From contig JALORE010000021.1 in the NCBI GenBank assembly GCA_025459125.1, positions 1-39,435 of the forward strand: DNA of 39,435 bases, given 5' to 3'. Under the pieces are notes generated by a model. It did no database searches. It was not told where the DNA came from and saw only the letters and a list, made by a program, of their open reading frames with translations. This DNA is from Planctomycetota bacterium. GTDB taxonomy: Bacteria > Planctomycetota > Phycisphaerae > Sedimentisphaerales > Anaerobacaceae. Below are positions 15,815 to 23,301 of the stretch, one piece after another. Numbering within the stretch: position 1 is the stretch's first letter; every line of letters begins with the position of its first letter. The position numbers and the translations under genes are program-made.

Positions 15815-16657
15815 ATGAAGAATGGGCGCTGCCAGAGGCGTGGCCTTCGGGCCCGCGGTTTCACGTTGATCGAGCTGCTGGTCGTGATCGCGATCATTGC
15901 GCTATTGATGTCGATCCTGATGCCGGCCCTGCGCAAGGTGAAGGAGCAGGGCAAGATGATCAAGTGCCTCGGCAACCAGAAGCAGTGGAACCTCGAGGCG
16001 GCCATGTTCACCGAGTCGAACAACGGCCGGTTCTGGGATTCGGAGCCGGGCACGCCGGGCTACTGGTTCGTGCGGTACATGGACGCCAAGCTCAAGGATT
16101 GGAGGCTCAACGGGACCTGGATGTGTCCCTCCGGCCAGACGCCGGTGCAAACGGCAACGGGCCAGATGATCCCCAGTTTCAACATCTACAACGCCTGGGG
16201 CATCTTCACCGGTGACCGGCTCGGCCCGAACGGCGTCAGCGGCAGCTACGGCATCAACGGCTACTGCCTGATCCCGGCCAGCGCCAGTACGGCCAACTAC
16301 GAGGGTGGTGTCCCGGTCAAGTACGGCTGGAAGACAGCGGGCGAACCGGGCTGCAGCAATACCCCCTGGTGGATCGAGGCGCTGCGGTTCGACCTGTGGC
16401 CGCTGGAGACCAATGCCGCGGCGGACAACGAATTCGCCGCCTGGTCGTCCAACAACATGGGGCGGTGCTGTATCAACCGTCACCAGGGCTTCCTGACGGC
16501 GGCCTTCATGGACTGGTCCGCCCGCAAAGTCGGCCTGAAGGAACTGTGGACGCTGAAGTGGCACAAGAACTTCAATACGAGCGGACCGTGGACCAAGGCC
16601 GGCGGGGCGCGGGAGGAAGATTGGCCGGACTGGCTCCGACCGTTCAAGGAGTACTGA
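15815..16657 (+). CDS. Prepilin-type protein, subfamily A (second)
   Basis: 280 aa. ATG 15815 with GAGGG upstream. The leader is 15 residues, very basic (MKNGRCQRRGLRARG), before [20 protein letters not shown] with Glu+5. Same landmarks as the first gene: [43 protein letters not shown] and WPDWLRPFKEY. The close C-terminal match to the first gene indicates tandem duplication, while the central part, which carries lengths and loops of its own, has diverged. Gap to the previous gene is 79 bases. The role is inferred as an extracellular pseudopilin; the receptor or cargo is unknown. Confidence 0.88.
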   Translation: MKNGRCQRRGLRARGFTLIELLVVIAIIALLMSILMPALRKVKEQGKMIKCLGNQKQWNLEAAMFTESNNGRFWDSEPGTPGYWFVRYMDAKLKDWRLNGTWMCPSGQTPVQTATGQMIPSFNIYNAWGIFTGDRLGPNGVSGSYGINGYCLIPASASTANYEGGVPVKYGWKTAGEPGCSNTPWWIEALRFDLWPLETNAAADNEFAAWSSNNMGRCCINRHQGFLTAAFMDWSARKVGLKELWTLKWHKNFNTSGPWTKAGGAREEDWPDWLRPFKEY

Positions 16658-16667
16658 GGACGTTCGG

Positions 16668-16804
16668 TTTTTGATGGTTGATGTTTGATTTGAGGCGACC
16701 TCATGAACGGACCGAAGGACGTGACACGGACTGTGATCCTCCCCCATGCGCCTGGCGGCGGCCGGGCCGCGGCGCGCATCAAAAGCGGAAATCAAACATC
16801 AAGA
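16668..16804. repeat. AT-armed palindromic repeat carrying a gene start, copy 1
   Basis: Left arm TTTTGATGGTTGATGTTTGA, right arm GGAAATCAAACATCAAG. Between the arms lie GAGGCGACCTC (a self-complementary block containing the Shine-Dalgarno), the start codon of the next gene and a GC-rich middle. Closely related copies begin genes at 19479, 20474 and 21428. Confidence 0.8.
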
Positions 16805-17638
16805 ACCCTGCTTCCCTCCGGCTTCACCCTCATCGAGCTGCTGGTGGTGATCGCAGTCATTGCGGTTCTGATGGCGATTCTCATGCCGGCGCTGAACCGG
16901 GCCAAAGAACAGGGCAAACGGGCCGGCTGCCTGAGCAACCTCAAGCAGCTTACCCTCGCCTGGCTGATGTACATCGATCAGAACGACGAGCGGCTCGTCA
17001 ACGGGGACACCCGCGAGTACACGGCCATGTACAATCCCGGCCTGAAGTTCAGCGAGTCCCACTACAATGAGACGCCCTGGGTCGAGACGGACTGGCGCAC
17101 GACCATGACGGAGCGGGAAAAGATCAACGCCATCATGACCGGCGCCCTGTATCCGTACGTCAATACCTTGAAGGTGTACAAGTGCTCGACCTTGGAGCGC
17201 CGCACCGCCGATGCCTACGGCGCCGTCAGCGCCACACTGCGGACCTACGCCATCATGGATTCCATGAACTGCAAGAGCTGGCTGGACCGCAGCCCGGACA
17301 TGAAGATGTTCAAGAAGCGCGGGGAGATCCGCGATGCTGCCTTCCGCGCGGTGATGGTCGACGACGGCGGCACCGGCATGTCGGCCCTGGGTGGTTTCAC
17401 CACCCGGGACCTGCGGACGATCCGCGGCGGCAACCACTCGTGGTGGGACCCGCCGCCGGTCCGGCACGGCGAAGGCACGAACTGGTCCTTCGCGGACGGC
17501 CACGCCGACTACCATAAGTGGGAAGATCCCCGGACCGTGGAATTCGGCAAGCAAACCCGGCCCACTGCGAACTCGCCGCAGCAGCCGGACAATCCCGACC
17601 TGATCTGGTCGGCCCAGGTTGTCTGGGGCAACAGGTAA
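16703..17638 (+). CDS. Prepilin-type protein, subfamily B (H-x-DG-like end)
   Basis: 311 aa. ATG 16703, Shine-Dalgarno GAGG seven bases upstream, both inside a palindromic repeat. The leader is 40 residues, far longer than usual, ending TLLPSG before [20 protein letters not shown] (Glu+5). The body differs from subfamily [40 protein letters not shown] and, near the C-terminus, [20 protein letters not shown], close to the 'ADGH' signature of the large planctomycete prepilin-like (DUF1559-type) families. Ends [14 protein letters not shown]. Probably an exported pseudopilin-like protein. The next B member is 19479-20423. Confidence 0.85.
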   Translation: MNGPKDVTRTVILPHAPGGGRAAARIKSGNQTSRTLLPSGFTLIELLVVIAVIAVLMAILMPALNRAKEQGKRAGCLSNLKQLTLAWLMYIDQNDERLVNGDTREYTAMYNPGLKFSESHYNETPWVETDWRTTMTEREKINAIMTGALYPYVNTLKVYKCSTLERRTADAYGAVSATLRTYAIMDSMNCKSWLDRSPDMKMFKKRGEIRDAAFRAVMVDDGGTGMSALGGFTTRDLRTIRGGNHSWWDPPPVRHGEGTNWSFADGHADYHKWEDPRTVEFGKQTRPTANSPQQPDNPDLIWSAQVVWGNR

Positions 17639-17797
17639 GCCCGGGCCACGTTCGGAGCACCGCGTTGACACGGGCAAGGCTCTTCTCGTCCGCTTCTCCC
17701 GTACGCAGCGGTTAGGAAGAGTCGGCCCCACCGGAACGTGGTGTTCCTGGCGGAGGACGGATGCCGACACAGTCTCGGGATCATTGAGGAGCACAGC

Positions 17798-18622
17798 ATG
17801 AGGAGCACCGATCGTAGAAGGTCAAGAGGCTTCACCCTGATCGAACTTCTGGTCGTCATTGCGATCATCGCATTGTTGATGTCGATTCTGATGCCCGCGC
17901 TGGCCCGGGTCAAGAACCAGGCCCGCACAATCGGCTGTCGCGCCAACCTGCGGCAATGGAACTTCTACTTCTCCATGTACACCGAGGACTATAACGGCAA
18001 ATTCCAGGCGGGCACCGGCAGCGGGCACACCTACCACTGGATGAATACCCTGCGGCCGTACTACAAGAACGACCACAATATCCGCTGCTGTCCCACCGCG
18101 ATGAACCCGATCGTGGACGAGTTCGGCGTGACGGCGCCGGAGTGGAACGTGTTCTCCGCCTGGGGAAGATTCAAAGGCGAAGGCTATGCCCCGGAGGGTG
18201 ACTGGGGCAGTTACGGGATCAATGGCTGGGTGGAGAACCCACCGCCAAGCCTGACGACCGTCTACGAAGGCTTCGAGACGGTGAACAACTGGCGCACGCC
18301 CGCGGTCAAGGAGGCGGCCTATGTGCCGCTGTTCATGGATGCCCTGCGGTTCAATATCTTCCCGCGGCACATCGATGCGCCGCCGCCGCAGCAGGACCAA
18401 GTGTGGGAAGGCACGCAGCACATGCGCCGCATCTGCATCGACCGCCACGGCGGCGGGATCAACATGGCCATGCTGGACTGGTCCGTCCGCAAGGTGGAGC
18501 TGAAAGAGCTCTGGACCATGAAATGGCACAAGGCCTACGTCCAAACCGGTCCCTGGACCCGCGCCGGCGGCGTGATGAGCACCGACTGGCCGGAATGGAT
18601 GAGGCCGCTGAAGGACTTCTGA
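17798..18622 (+). CDS. Prepilin-type protein, subfamily A (third)
   Basis: 274 aa. ATG 17798 chosen because TTGAGGAG lies six bases upstream and the leader becomes a compact, basic [11 protein letters not shown] before [20 protein letters not shown] (Glu+5); the open frame upstream has no ribosome site. Landmarks: [42 protein letters not shown] and [11 protein letters not shown]. The gap before it (17639-17797, 159 bases) is the longest in the cluster and has a TTGACA at 17665 with no partner -10 at proper spacing, so I see no internal promoter. Confidence 0.88.
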   Translation: MRSTDRRRSRGFTLIELLVVIAIIALLMSILMPALARVKNQARTIGCRANLRQWNFYFSMYTEDYNGKFQAGTGSGHTYHWMNTLRPYYKNDHNIRCCPTAMNPIVDEFGVTAPEWNVFSAWGRFKGEGYAPEGDWGSYGINGWVENPPPSLTTVYEGFETVNNWRTPAVKEAAYVPLFMDALRFNIFPRHIDAPPPQQDQVWEGTQHMRRICIDRHGGGINMAMLDWSVRKVELKELWTMKWHKAYVQTGPWTRAGGVMSTDWPEWMRPLKDF

Positions 18623-18637
18623 CCGAAAGGGACCATT

Positions 18638-19447
18638 ATGAAACGGACGCGGGCGTTCACGTTGATCGAGCTGCTGGTCGTGATCGCCATCATTGCACTG
18701 CTGATGTCGATCCTGATGCCGGCGTTGTCGCGGGTCAAGAAGCAGGCCCGCACCGTGGCCTGCCTGAGCAAGCTCAAGCAGTGGGGCTTGTGGTTCTCCA
18801 TGTACGCGGAGGACCACAACGGGCGTTTCATGCAGGGATTCACCATCACAAATCAGCGTGCCGTCCAGGTCCTGGGGTCCTACCACAAGTGCGACGAAGA
18901 TCTCCTGACGTGTCCAAACGCCACGAAGCCCTGGGTCGATGAAAACGGCCTGAACACGGGGATGGAGGGGACGTTCCTCGGCTCGACCACCGCCTGGGGT
19001 TACGCCAACCTGTCCGGCCTGCCGAAACCCATCAAGGGCAGCTACGGCATCAACGCCTACTGCAACGACCCGCCGCGGGGGTCGGAGCCCCACAGCCGCA
19101 ATCCCGCCTGGTTCTGGCGCGGGCCCGGCGTCAAGGGAGCGGCCTATGCCCCCCTCTGGATGGACGCGATTCGCTATAACGGCGTCCCGCTGCACTCGGA
19201 CCGGCCGCCCCAATTCGACGGCGAGCATTGGAACGATGATGCGCAGATGGGCCGCTACTGCATGAACCGCCACGACGGCTTCGCGGGGTGCCTGTTCCTG
19301 GATTACTCGGCCCGCAAGGTCGGTCTCAAGGAGCTGTGGACCCTCAAGTGGCACCAGGACTACAACCAGGCCGGTCCCTGGACCAAGGCCGGCGGTGTCA
19401 CCTCCGCCGACTGGCCCGCTTGGCTCAAGCCGTTCAAGGAGTATTGA
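18638..19447 (+). CDS. Prepilin-type protein, subfamily A (fourth), Ala at the cleavage site
   Basis: 269 aa. ATG 18638 with AAGGGA five bases upstream, only 15 bases after the previous stop. Leader MKRTRA, then [20 protein letters not shown]. The residue before the cut is Ala, where all seven neighbours have Gly. Prepilin peptidases strongly prefer Gly and tolerate Ala with lower efficiency in tested cases, so this protein may be processed slowly. Glu+5 is kept. Other landmarks: [44 protein letters not shown] and WPAWLKPFKEY. Confidence 0.88.
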   Translation: MKRTRAFTLIELLVVIAIIALLMSILMPALSRVKKQARTVACLSKLKQWGLWFSMYAEDHNGRFMQGFTITNQRAVQVLGSYHKCDEDLLTCPNATKPWVDENGLNTGMEGTFLGSTTAWGYANLSGLPKPIKGSYGINAYCNDPPRGSEPHSRNPAWFWRGPGVKGAAYAPLWMDAIRYNGVPLHSDRPPQFDGEHWNDDAQMGRYCMNRHDGFAGCLFLDYSARKVGLKELWTLKWHQDYNQAGPWTKAGGVTSADWPAWLKPFKEY

Positions 19448-19455
19448 GGAAGTGC

Positions 19456-19584
19456 GATTTTTGATTTGAGGCGACCTCATGAGCGGACCGAAAGGAATGA
19501 CACCGACTGAGATCCTCCCCTTTGCGCCCGGTAGCGGCTTGGCCTCCGCGCGCAGGAAAATCAAAAATCGGACATCAGAAATCA
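19456..19584. repeat. AT-armed palindromic repeat carrying a gene start, copy 2
   Basis: Left arm GATTTTTGATTTGAGG, right arm GGAAAATCAAAAATCGG followed by ATCAGAAATC. The GAGGCGACCTCATG block with Shine-Dalgarno and start codon is identical to copy 1, and the following GCGGACCGAA stretch also matches. Confidence 0.8.
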
Positions 19585-20423
19585 CACTCCACTCCGGGTT
19601 CACGCTGATTGAGCTGCTGGTGGTCATTGCCATCATCGCAATTCTCATGGCGGTCCTGGTGCCGGCCCTCAAGATCGCGCGGGAGCAGGCCCGGGGCGTG
19701 TCCTGCCTGTCGAACCAGCGATCGCTGGCCCAGGCGTACATCATGTACGCCGACGAAAACGAAGGCTCCATGTGCGCCGGTTGGGTGCTCCACGGCACGA
19801 CCAACGGTATCAAGCCCTGGGCGCTGCCGCCGCTGGATTACTCCGGCGGCCGGATCGTGGGAATGGCCACCGGGGACGTGACGCTCGCGCAGCGGTACAA
19901 CGGCCTGCGGGAGGGCGCCCTGTACCCCTACCTCAAGGAGGTCGACGTCTACCACTGCCCGGGCGACAGCCGCATGAATCTCGGCACCAGCCTGGGCAAC
20001 GGCCTGGCCTACCGCATTTACCGCAGCTACTCCCTCCCGGACTACCTGCGGGCGACCGAGCCGACCGACCCCAAAAAGCTGTTCACCTTCAAAGAGCAGG
20101 CGACGAAGATGCTGTTCGTCGAAGAGATCTACGACGGCTCCGCGGGCAACTACAATCATGGCGGCTGGTCGTACATCCCCTACAACAACACGCTGTGGGA
20201 CCCGCTGGGGATCTTCCACAGCGACGCCTGCACGTTCAGCTTCATGGACGGCCACGCCGAGCGCCAGAAATGGGCCGACAAGCGGACGATCGTCTATTGC
20301 CTGAGCCGCAGCGAGGCCGCAGCCCGGGGCTTCGGCAAGGGACAGAAGTTCAACCCGCCCAATGCGGACCTGGTGTGGCTGGACGAGCGCTATCCGGGCA
20401 AGACGACCCTCGCCGGCGGGTAA
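19479..20423 (+). CDS. Prepilin-type protein, subfamily B (second)
   Basis: 314 aa. ATG 19479 within the repeat. The leader is again exactly 40 residues: starts [20 protein letters not shown], then basic [13 protein letters not shown] and a final SG before [20 protein letters not shown] (Glu+5). The leader's first half is clearly homologous to that of 16703 ([20 protein letters not shown]). Body landmarks: [40 protein letters not shown] and, near the end, [19 protein letters not shown], the same DGH block as the first B gene. The position after two A genes repeats the A-A-B order seen before it. Confidence 0.87.
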   Translation: MSGPKGMTPTEILPFAPGSGLASARRKIKNRTSEITLHSGFTLIELLVVIAIIAILMAVLVPALKIAREQARGVSCLSNQRSLAQAYIMYADENEGSMCAGWVLHGTTNGIKPWALPPLDYSGGRIVGMATGDVTLAQRYNGLREGALYPYLKEVDVYHCPGDSRMNLGTSLGNGLAYRIYRSYSLPDYLRATEPTDPKKLFTFKEQATKMLFVEEIYDGSAGNYNHGGWSYIPYNNTLWDPLGIFHSDACTFSFMDGHAERQKWADKRTIVYCLSRSEAAARGFGKGQKFNPPNADLVWLDERYPGKTTLAGG

Positions 20424-20433
20424 GCAGGAGAGG

Positions 20434-20586
20434 ATAGATTCTTGATGGTAGATTTTTGATTTGGGGCGATGCCATGGACCAATCGACAGAGCGGATATCG
20501 ACCGTAAGCTACCCTTGTGCGCGCCGGCGCGGCCTGGCTTCGACGCACGCGAAAATCAAAGGTCAAGAATCAAAGATCAAAGATTC
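20434..20586. repeat. AT-armed palindromic repeat carrying a gene start, copy 3
   Basis: Left arm TAGATTCTTGATGGTAGAT then TTTTGATTTGGGG; right arm GAAAATCAAAGGTCAAGAAT then CAAAGATCAAAGATT. The middle contains GGCGATGCCATGG with the start codon, and GCGCGCCGGCGCGGCCTGGC. Confidence 0.78.
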
Positions 20587-21373
20587 CACCGGTTTCACGC
20601 TCATCGAGTTGCTGGTGGTCATTTCGATCATCGCGCTGCTGATGTCGATCCTGATGCCGGCGTTGCAGCGGGTGCGCATGCAGGCCCGGGGCGTGACATG
20701 CCTGTCCAACCTCAAACAATGGGGCACGATCTGGGTCATGTATACCGATGACAACGGCGGCTTCTTCCCGAAACGGACCTCGACGACGGGCCGCTGGATC
20801 GACGTGCTGTACCAATACTACTACCGGGACCACAAGTTCCGCGTGTGCCCGATGGCCCCGAAGGTGGCCAACCCCACGCCCACGACCGGCACGCTCCAAC
20901 TGGGCGGCGACGCGCTGACCTCCTGGGGTATCGTGGGCCAGAGCGGTGGCCGGCCGGTCGGGACCTGGGGCAGCTACGGCATCAACGGCTGGGTCTACGT
21001 CAATGCCGAGCCCGGCGGCGTCCTTTACGGCAAGCCCGCCCAGTTCTTCTGGAAGACGCCCAACGTCCGGGAGGCGGCGCAGGTGCCCCTGTTCATGGAC
21101 TGTTGGTTCTGGTGCGGCTGGCCGGACGACACGGACACACCGCCGAAGTTCGAGGGCCGCGATGCCCGTTATGCCGGCGACGACAATGCCATGAACCGCT
21201 TCTGCATCAACCGCCACCAGCAGGCCATCAACGGCGTCTACCTGGACTACCACGCCGAGAAGATCTGGCTCAAGGCCCTGTGGCACCAGAAGTGGAGCAA
21301 ACGGTTCAACGTCAACCGTCCCCCGCCGGACTGGACCACCGAAGCCCCCTGGATGGCCTCCTTCAAGAGGTGA
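20474..21373 (+). CDS. Prepilin-type protein, subfamily C (first)
   Basis: 299 aa. ATG 20474 (GGGG upstream within the repeat). Leader of exactly 40 residues, second half GLASTHAKIKGQESKIKDST plus G, before [20 protein letters not shown] (Glu+5). Landmarks: [47 protein letters not shown], then LDYHAEKIWLKALWHQKWSK and a short end TEAPWMASFKR. The C-terminus is a variant of the subfamily A block (K-x-x-L-K-x-L-W-x-x-K-W), so C and A share ancestry. Nearly identical architecture to the next gene. Confidence 0.88.
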   Translation: MDQSTERISTVSYPCARRRGLASTHAKIKGQESKIKDSTGFTLIELLVVISIIALLMSILMPALQRVRMQARGVTCLSNLKQWGTIWVMYTDDNGGFFPKRTSTTGRWIDVLYQYYYRDHKFRVCPMAPKVANPTPTTGTLQLGGDALTSWGIVGQSGGRPVGTWGSYGINGWVYVNAEPGGVLYGKPAQFFWKTPNVREAAQVPLFMDCWFWCGWPDDTDTPPKFEGRDARYAGDDNAMNRFCINRHQQAINGVYLDYHAEKIWLKALWHQKWSKRFNVNRPPPDWTTEAPWMASFKR

Positions 21374-21390
21374 GCAGGGAAGACAAGTCT

Positions 21391-21532
21391 GATTTTTGGT
21401 GGTTGATTTTTGATTTGAGACGATCCTATGGACCGGCCGGCTGATCTGGTATCGACCCCAAGCCACTCTTGCGCACACCGCAGCGGCCTGGCTTGGACAC
21501 GCACGAGAATCAAAAATCAAACATCAAAAACC
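21391..21532. repeat. AT-armed palindromic repeat carrying a gene start, copy 4
   Basis: Left arm GATTTTTGGTGGTTGATTT then TTGATTTGAG; right arm GAATCAAAAATCAAACATCA followed by AAAACC. The right arm, read in the gene's frame, encodes IKNQTSK. The middle holds the start codon and GCAGCGGCCTGGCTTGG, similar to copy 3. Confidence 0.8.
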
Positions 21533-22333
21533 ACACTTTGCTCCGGCTTCACCCTGATCGAGCTGCTGGTCGTCATCGCGATCATCGCGCTGCTGATGTC
21601 GATCCTGATGCCGGCGCTGCAGCGGGTGCGCCAGCAGGCGCGGGGGGTAGCGTGCCAGTCCAACCTCAAACAGTGGGGCACGATCTGGGTCATGTACACG
21701 GACGACAACAACGGCATGTTCCCGAAGCGCACGGCCACGGAGGGACGCTGGATTGATGTGCTGTTCGACTATTACTACCGGAACGACAAGTTCCGCTGTT
21801 GTCCGGTGGCCACGAAGATCGCGTTCCCGCAATATCCGCCGGGGGCGTCGGCCTTCGAGGCCATCGGCGGCAAAGCCGATACGTCCTGGGGCCGGCTGAG
21901 CCAGACCTCCGGCCGGCCGGCGGGCACGTGGGGCAGCTACGGCATCAACGGCTGGGTCTACGTCAACGCCGAGCCGGGTGGGGTGCTCTACGGCAAGCCC
22001 GCCCAGTTCTTCTGGAAGACGCCGAACGTCCCGGGCGCGGCCGAGATTCCGCTGTTCATGGACGCCGTCTACTGGTGCGGCTGGCCGGACGACACGGACC
22101 GCCCGCCCCGCTACGAGGAGGAGCACTGGTCCGGCGACGTGGACTCGATGCACCGCTTCACAATCGATCGCCACCACCAAGCGATCAACGGCCTCTACCT
22201 GGACTTCCACGTCGACAAGATCTGGCTCAAGTCCCTGTGGCACCAGCGGTGGAGCAAGCGGTTCAACGTCAACGCCCCGGGGCCCAACTGGCAGACGGAA
22301 GCCCCCTGGATGGCGCACTTCAAAGAGAATTGA
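21428..22333 (+). CDS. Prepilin-type protein, subfamily C (second)
   Basis: 301 aa, last of the array. ATG 21428 inside the repeat. Leader of exactly 40 residues with [20 protein letters not shown] and G before [20 protein letters not shown] (Glu+5). The body is strongly alike to the previous gene: [100 protein letters not shown] recent duplication is likely. Its stop codon sits inside the left arm of another palindromic repeat (22328-22441) shared with the converging fumarase gene. Confidence 0.88.
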   Translation: MDRPADLVSTPSHSCAHRSGLAWTRTRIKNQTSKTTLCSGFTLIELLVVIAIIALLMSILMPALQRVRQQARGVACQSNLKQWGTIWVMYTDDNNGMFPKRTATEGRWIDVLFDYYYRNDKFRCCPVATKIAFPQYPPGASAFEAIGGKADTSWGRLSQTSGRPAGTWGSYGINGWVYVNAEPGGVLYGKPAQFFWKTPNVPGAAEIPLFMDAVYWCGWPDDTDRPPRYEEEHWSGDVDSMHRFTIDRHHQAINGLYLDFHVDKIWLKSLWHQRWSKRFNVNAPGPNWQTEAPWMAHFKEN

Positions 22334-22441
22334 TTATTGACGATTAGAAATGGATGATGTGGCCGACGCGGGCAAGGCATCCACCCCTGAGCACACTGCT
22401 CGTCCATCGTCGCGCCAATCATCAATAGTCAATCATCAATT
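22328..22441. repeat. AT-armed palindromic repeat between converging genes
   Basis: Left arm AATTGATTATTGACGATTAG (22328-22347) and right arm CCAATCATCAATAGTCAATC plus ATCAAT (22415-22440). It fills the gap between the last prepilin gene and the fumarase gene and contributes to both stop codons. Without a T-run it is not a classic terminator, but it could limit read-through both ways. Confidence 0.7.
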
Positions 22442-23301
22442 CACAGAATCGCGGCCCGGTGCCGGTGGCTGTGGCACTCGATGTTGACCGCGGCCGGCAA
22501 CGAGGCGATGTGACAGGGAGCCGTCTCGACCAGCACGGCCAGGGCGGTCGTGTCGCCGCCGAGACCCTGGGGACCGACGCCCAGGGAGTTGATCTCCTGG
22601 AGCAGGTCGCGCTCCAGTTGCGCGTAGAAGGGGTCGGCATTCGCCCGGTCCAGGGGCCGGACGAGAGCTTTTTTGCTGAGCAGGCAACTGTGCTCGAAGT
22701 TACCCCCCAGGCCCACGCCGACCACGAACGGGGGGCAGGCATCCGCGCTGGCCTCCCGCGCGACACCCACCACCCAGTCGATGACTTCGCGCCGGTCGAC
22801 AGTGGGACGCAACATGCGGAACTGGCTCTTGTTCTCGCAGCCGCCGCCCTTGGGATAGACCACCAGCGCGAGCCGGTCGCCGGGCACGAGCTCAAGATGG
22901 ATGATGGCGGGGGTGTTCGTGTCGGTGTTCGTCCGCGTGTGCAGCGGATCGGCCACGATGCTCTTGCGGAGGTAGCCCGCCTCGTAGCCGGTGCGGACCC
23001 CTTCGTTGATGGCGTCGACGAGCGTTTGCCGGCCCGGCCCCGCAGGGGCGATCAGAACCTCGGCCCCTTGCTCGACGAAGACGACGGTCAGCCCGGTATC
23101 CTGGCACAGGGGGATCCGGTCCTCGACCGCGATCCGGGCGTTCTCGATAAGCTGCCGGAGAATCCCGGCGGCACGGGGATTCGATTCCCGCGCCGCGGCC
23201 CGCTCCAGCGCGTGGAGCACGTCCGGCGGCAGCTCATGGCACGCCGTCACGCACAGCGATGCCACGGTCCGGCTGACGTCCTCGAATGCAATCGTCCGCA
23301 C
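22441..23301 (-). CDS. Class I fumarate hydratase (or tartrate dehydratase) alpha subunit
   Basis: 286 aa. GTG start at 23301 overlaps the stop of the upstream gene by one base (TAGTG), so translation is coupled. The fold matches the N-terminal half of oxygen-sensitive iron-sulfur hydratases. Cluster Cys candidates are C66 in PLCQDTGLTVVF and C189 in DACPPFVVGVGLGG; YPKGGGCENKSQFRML matches the family 'PKGGGSENxSxxxML', with an extra Cys. In two-subunit enzymes the beta subunit normally lies directly downstream; here the next genes are converging prepilin genes, so the partner is absent from this window. Fumarase versus tartrate dehydratase cannot be settled. The association with a beta-propeller and an S55-family gene has no obvious metabolic logic. 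Confidence 0.88.
   Translation of the reverse strand: MRTIAFEDVSRTVASLCVTACHELPPDVLHALERAAARESNPRAAGILRQLIENARIAVEDRIPLCQDTGLTVVFVEQGAEVLIAPAGPGRQTLVDAINEGVRTGYEAGYLRKSIVADPLHTRTNTDTNTPAIIHLELVPGDRLALVVYPKGGGCENKSQFRMLRPTVDRREVIDWVVGVAREASADACPPFVVGVGLGGNFEHSCLLSKKALVRPLDRANADPFYAQLERDLLQEINSLGVGPQGLGGDTTALAVLVETAPCHIASLPAAVNIECHSHRHRAAIL

Noticed and set aside
17822-19813. Minus-strand frame of 663 codons across the prepilin array
   Set aside because: Its repeated segments are only the antisense of the conserved FTLIELL regions.
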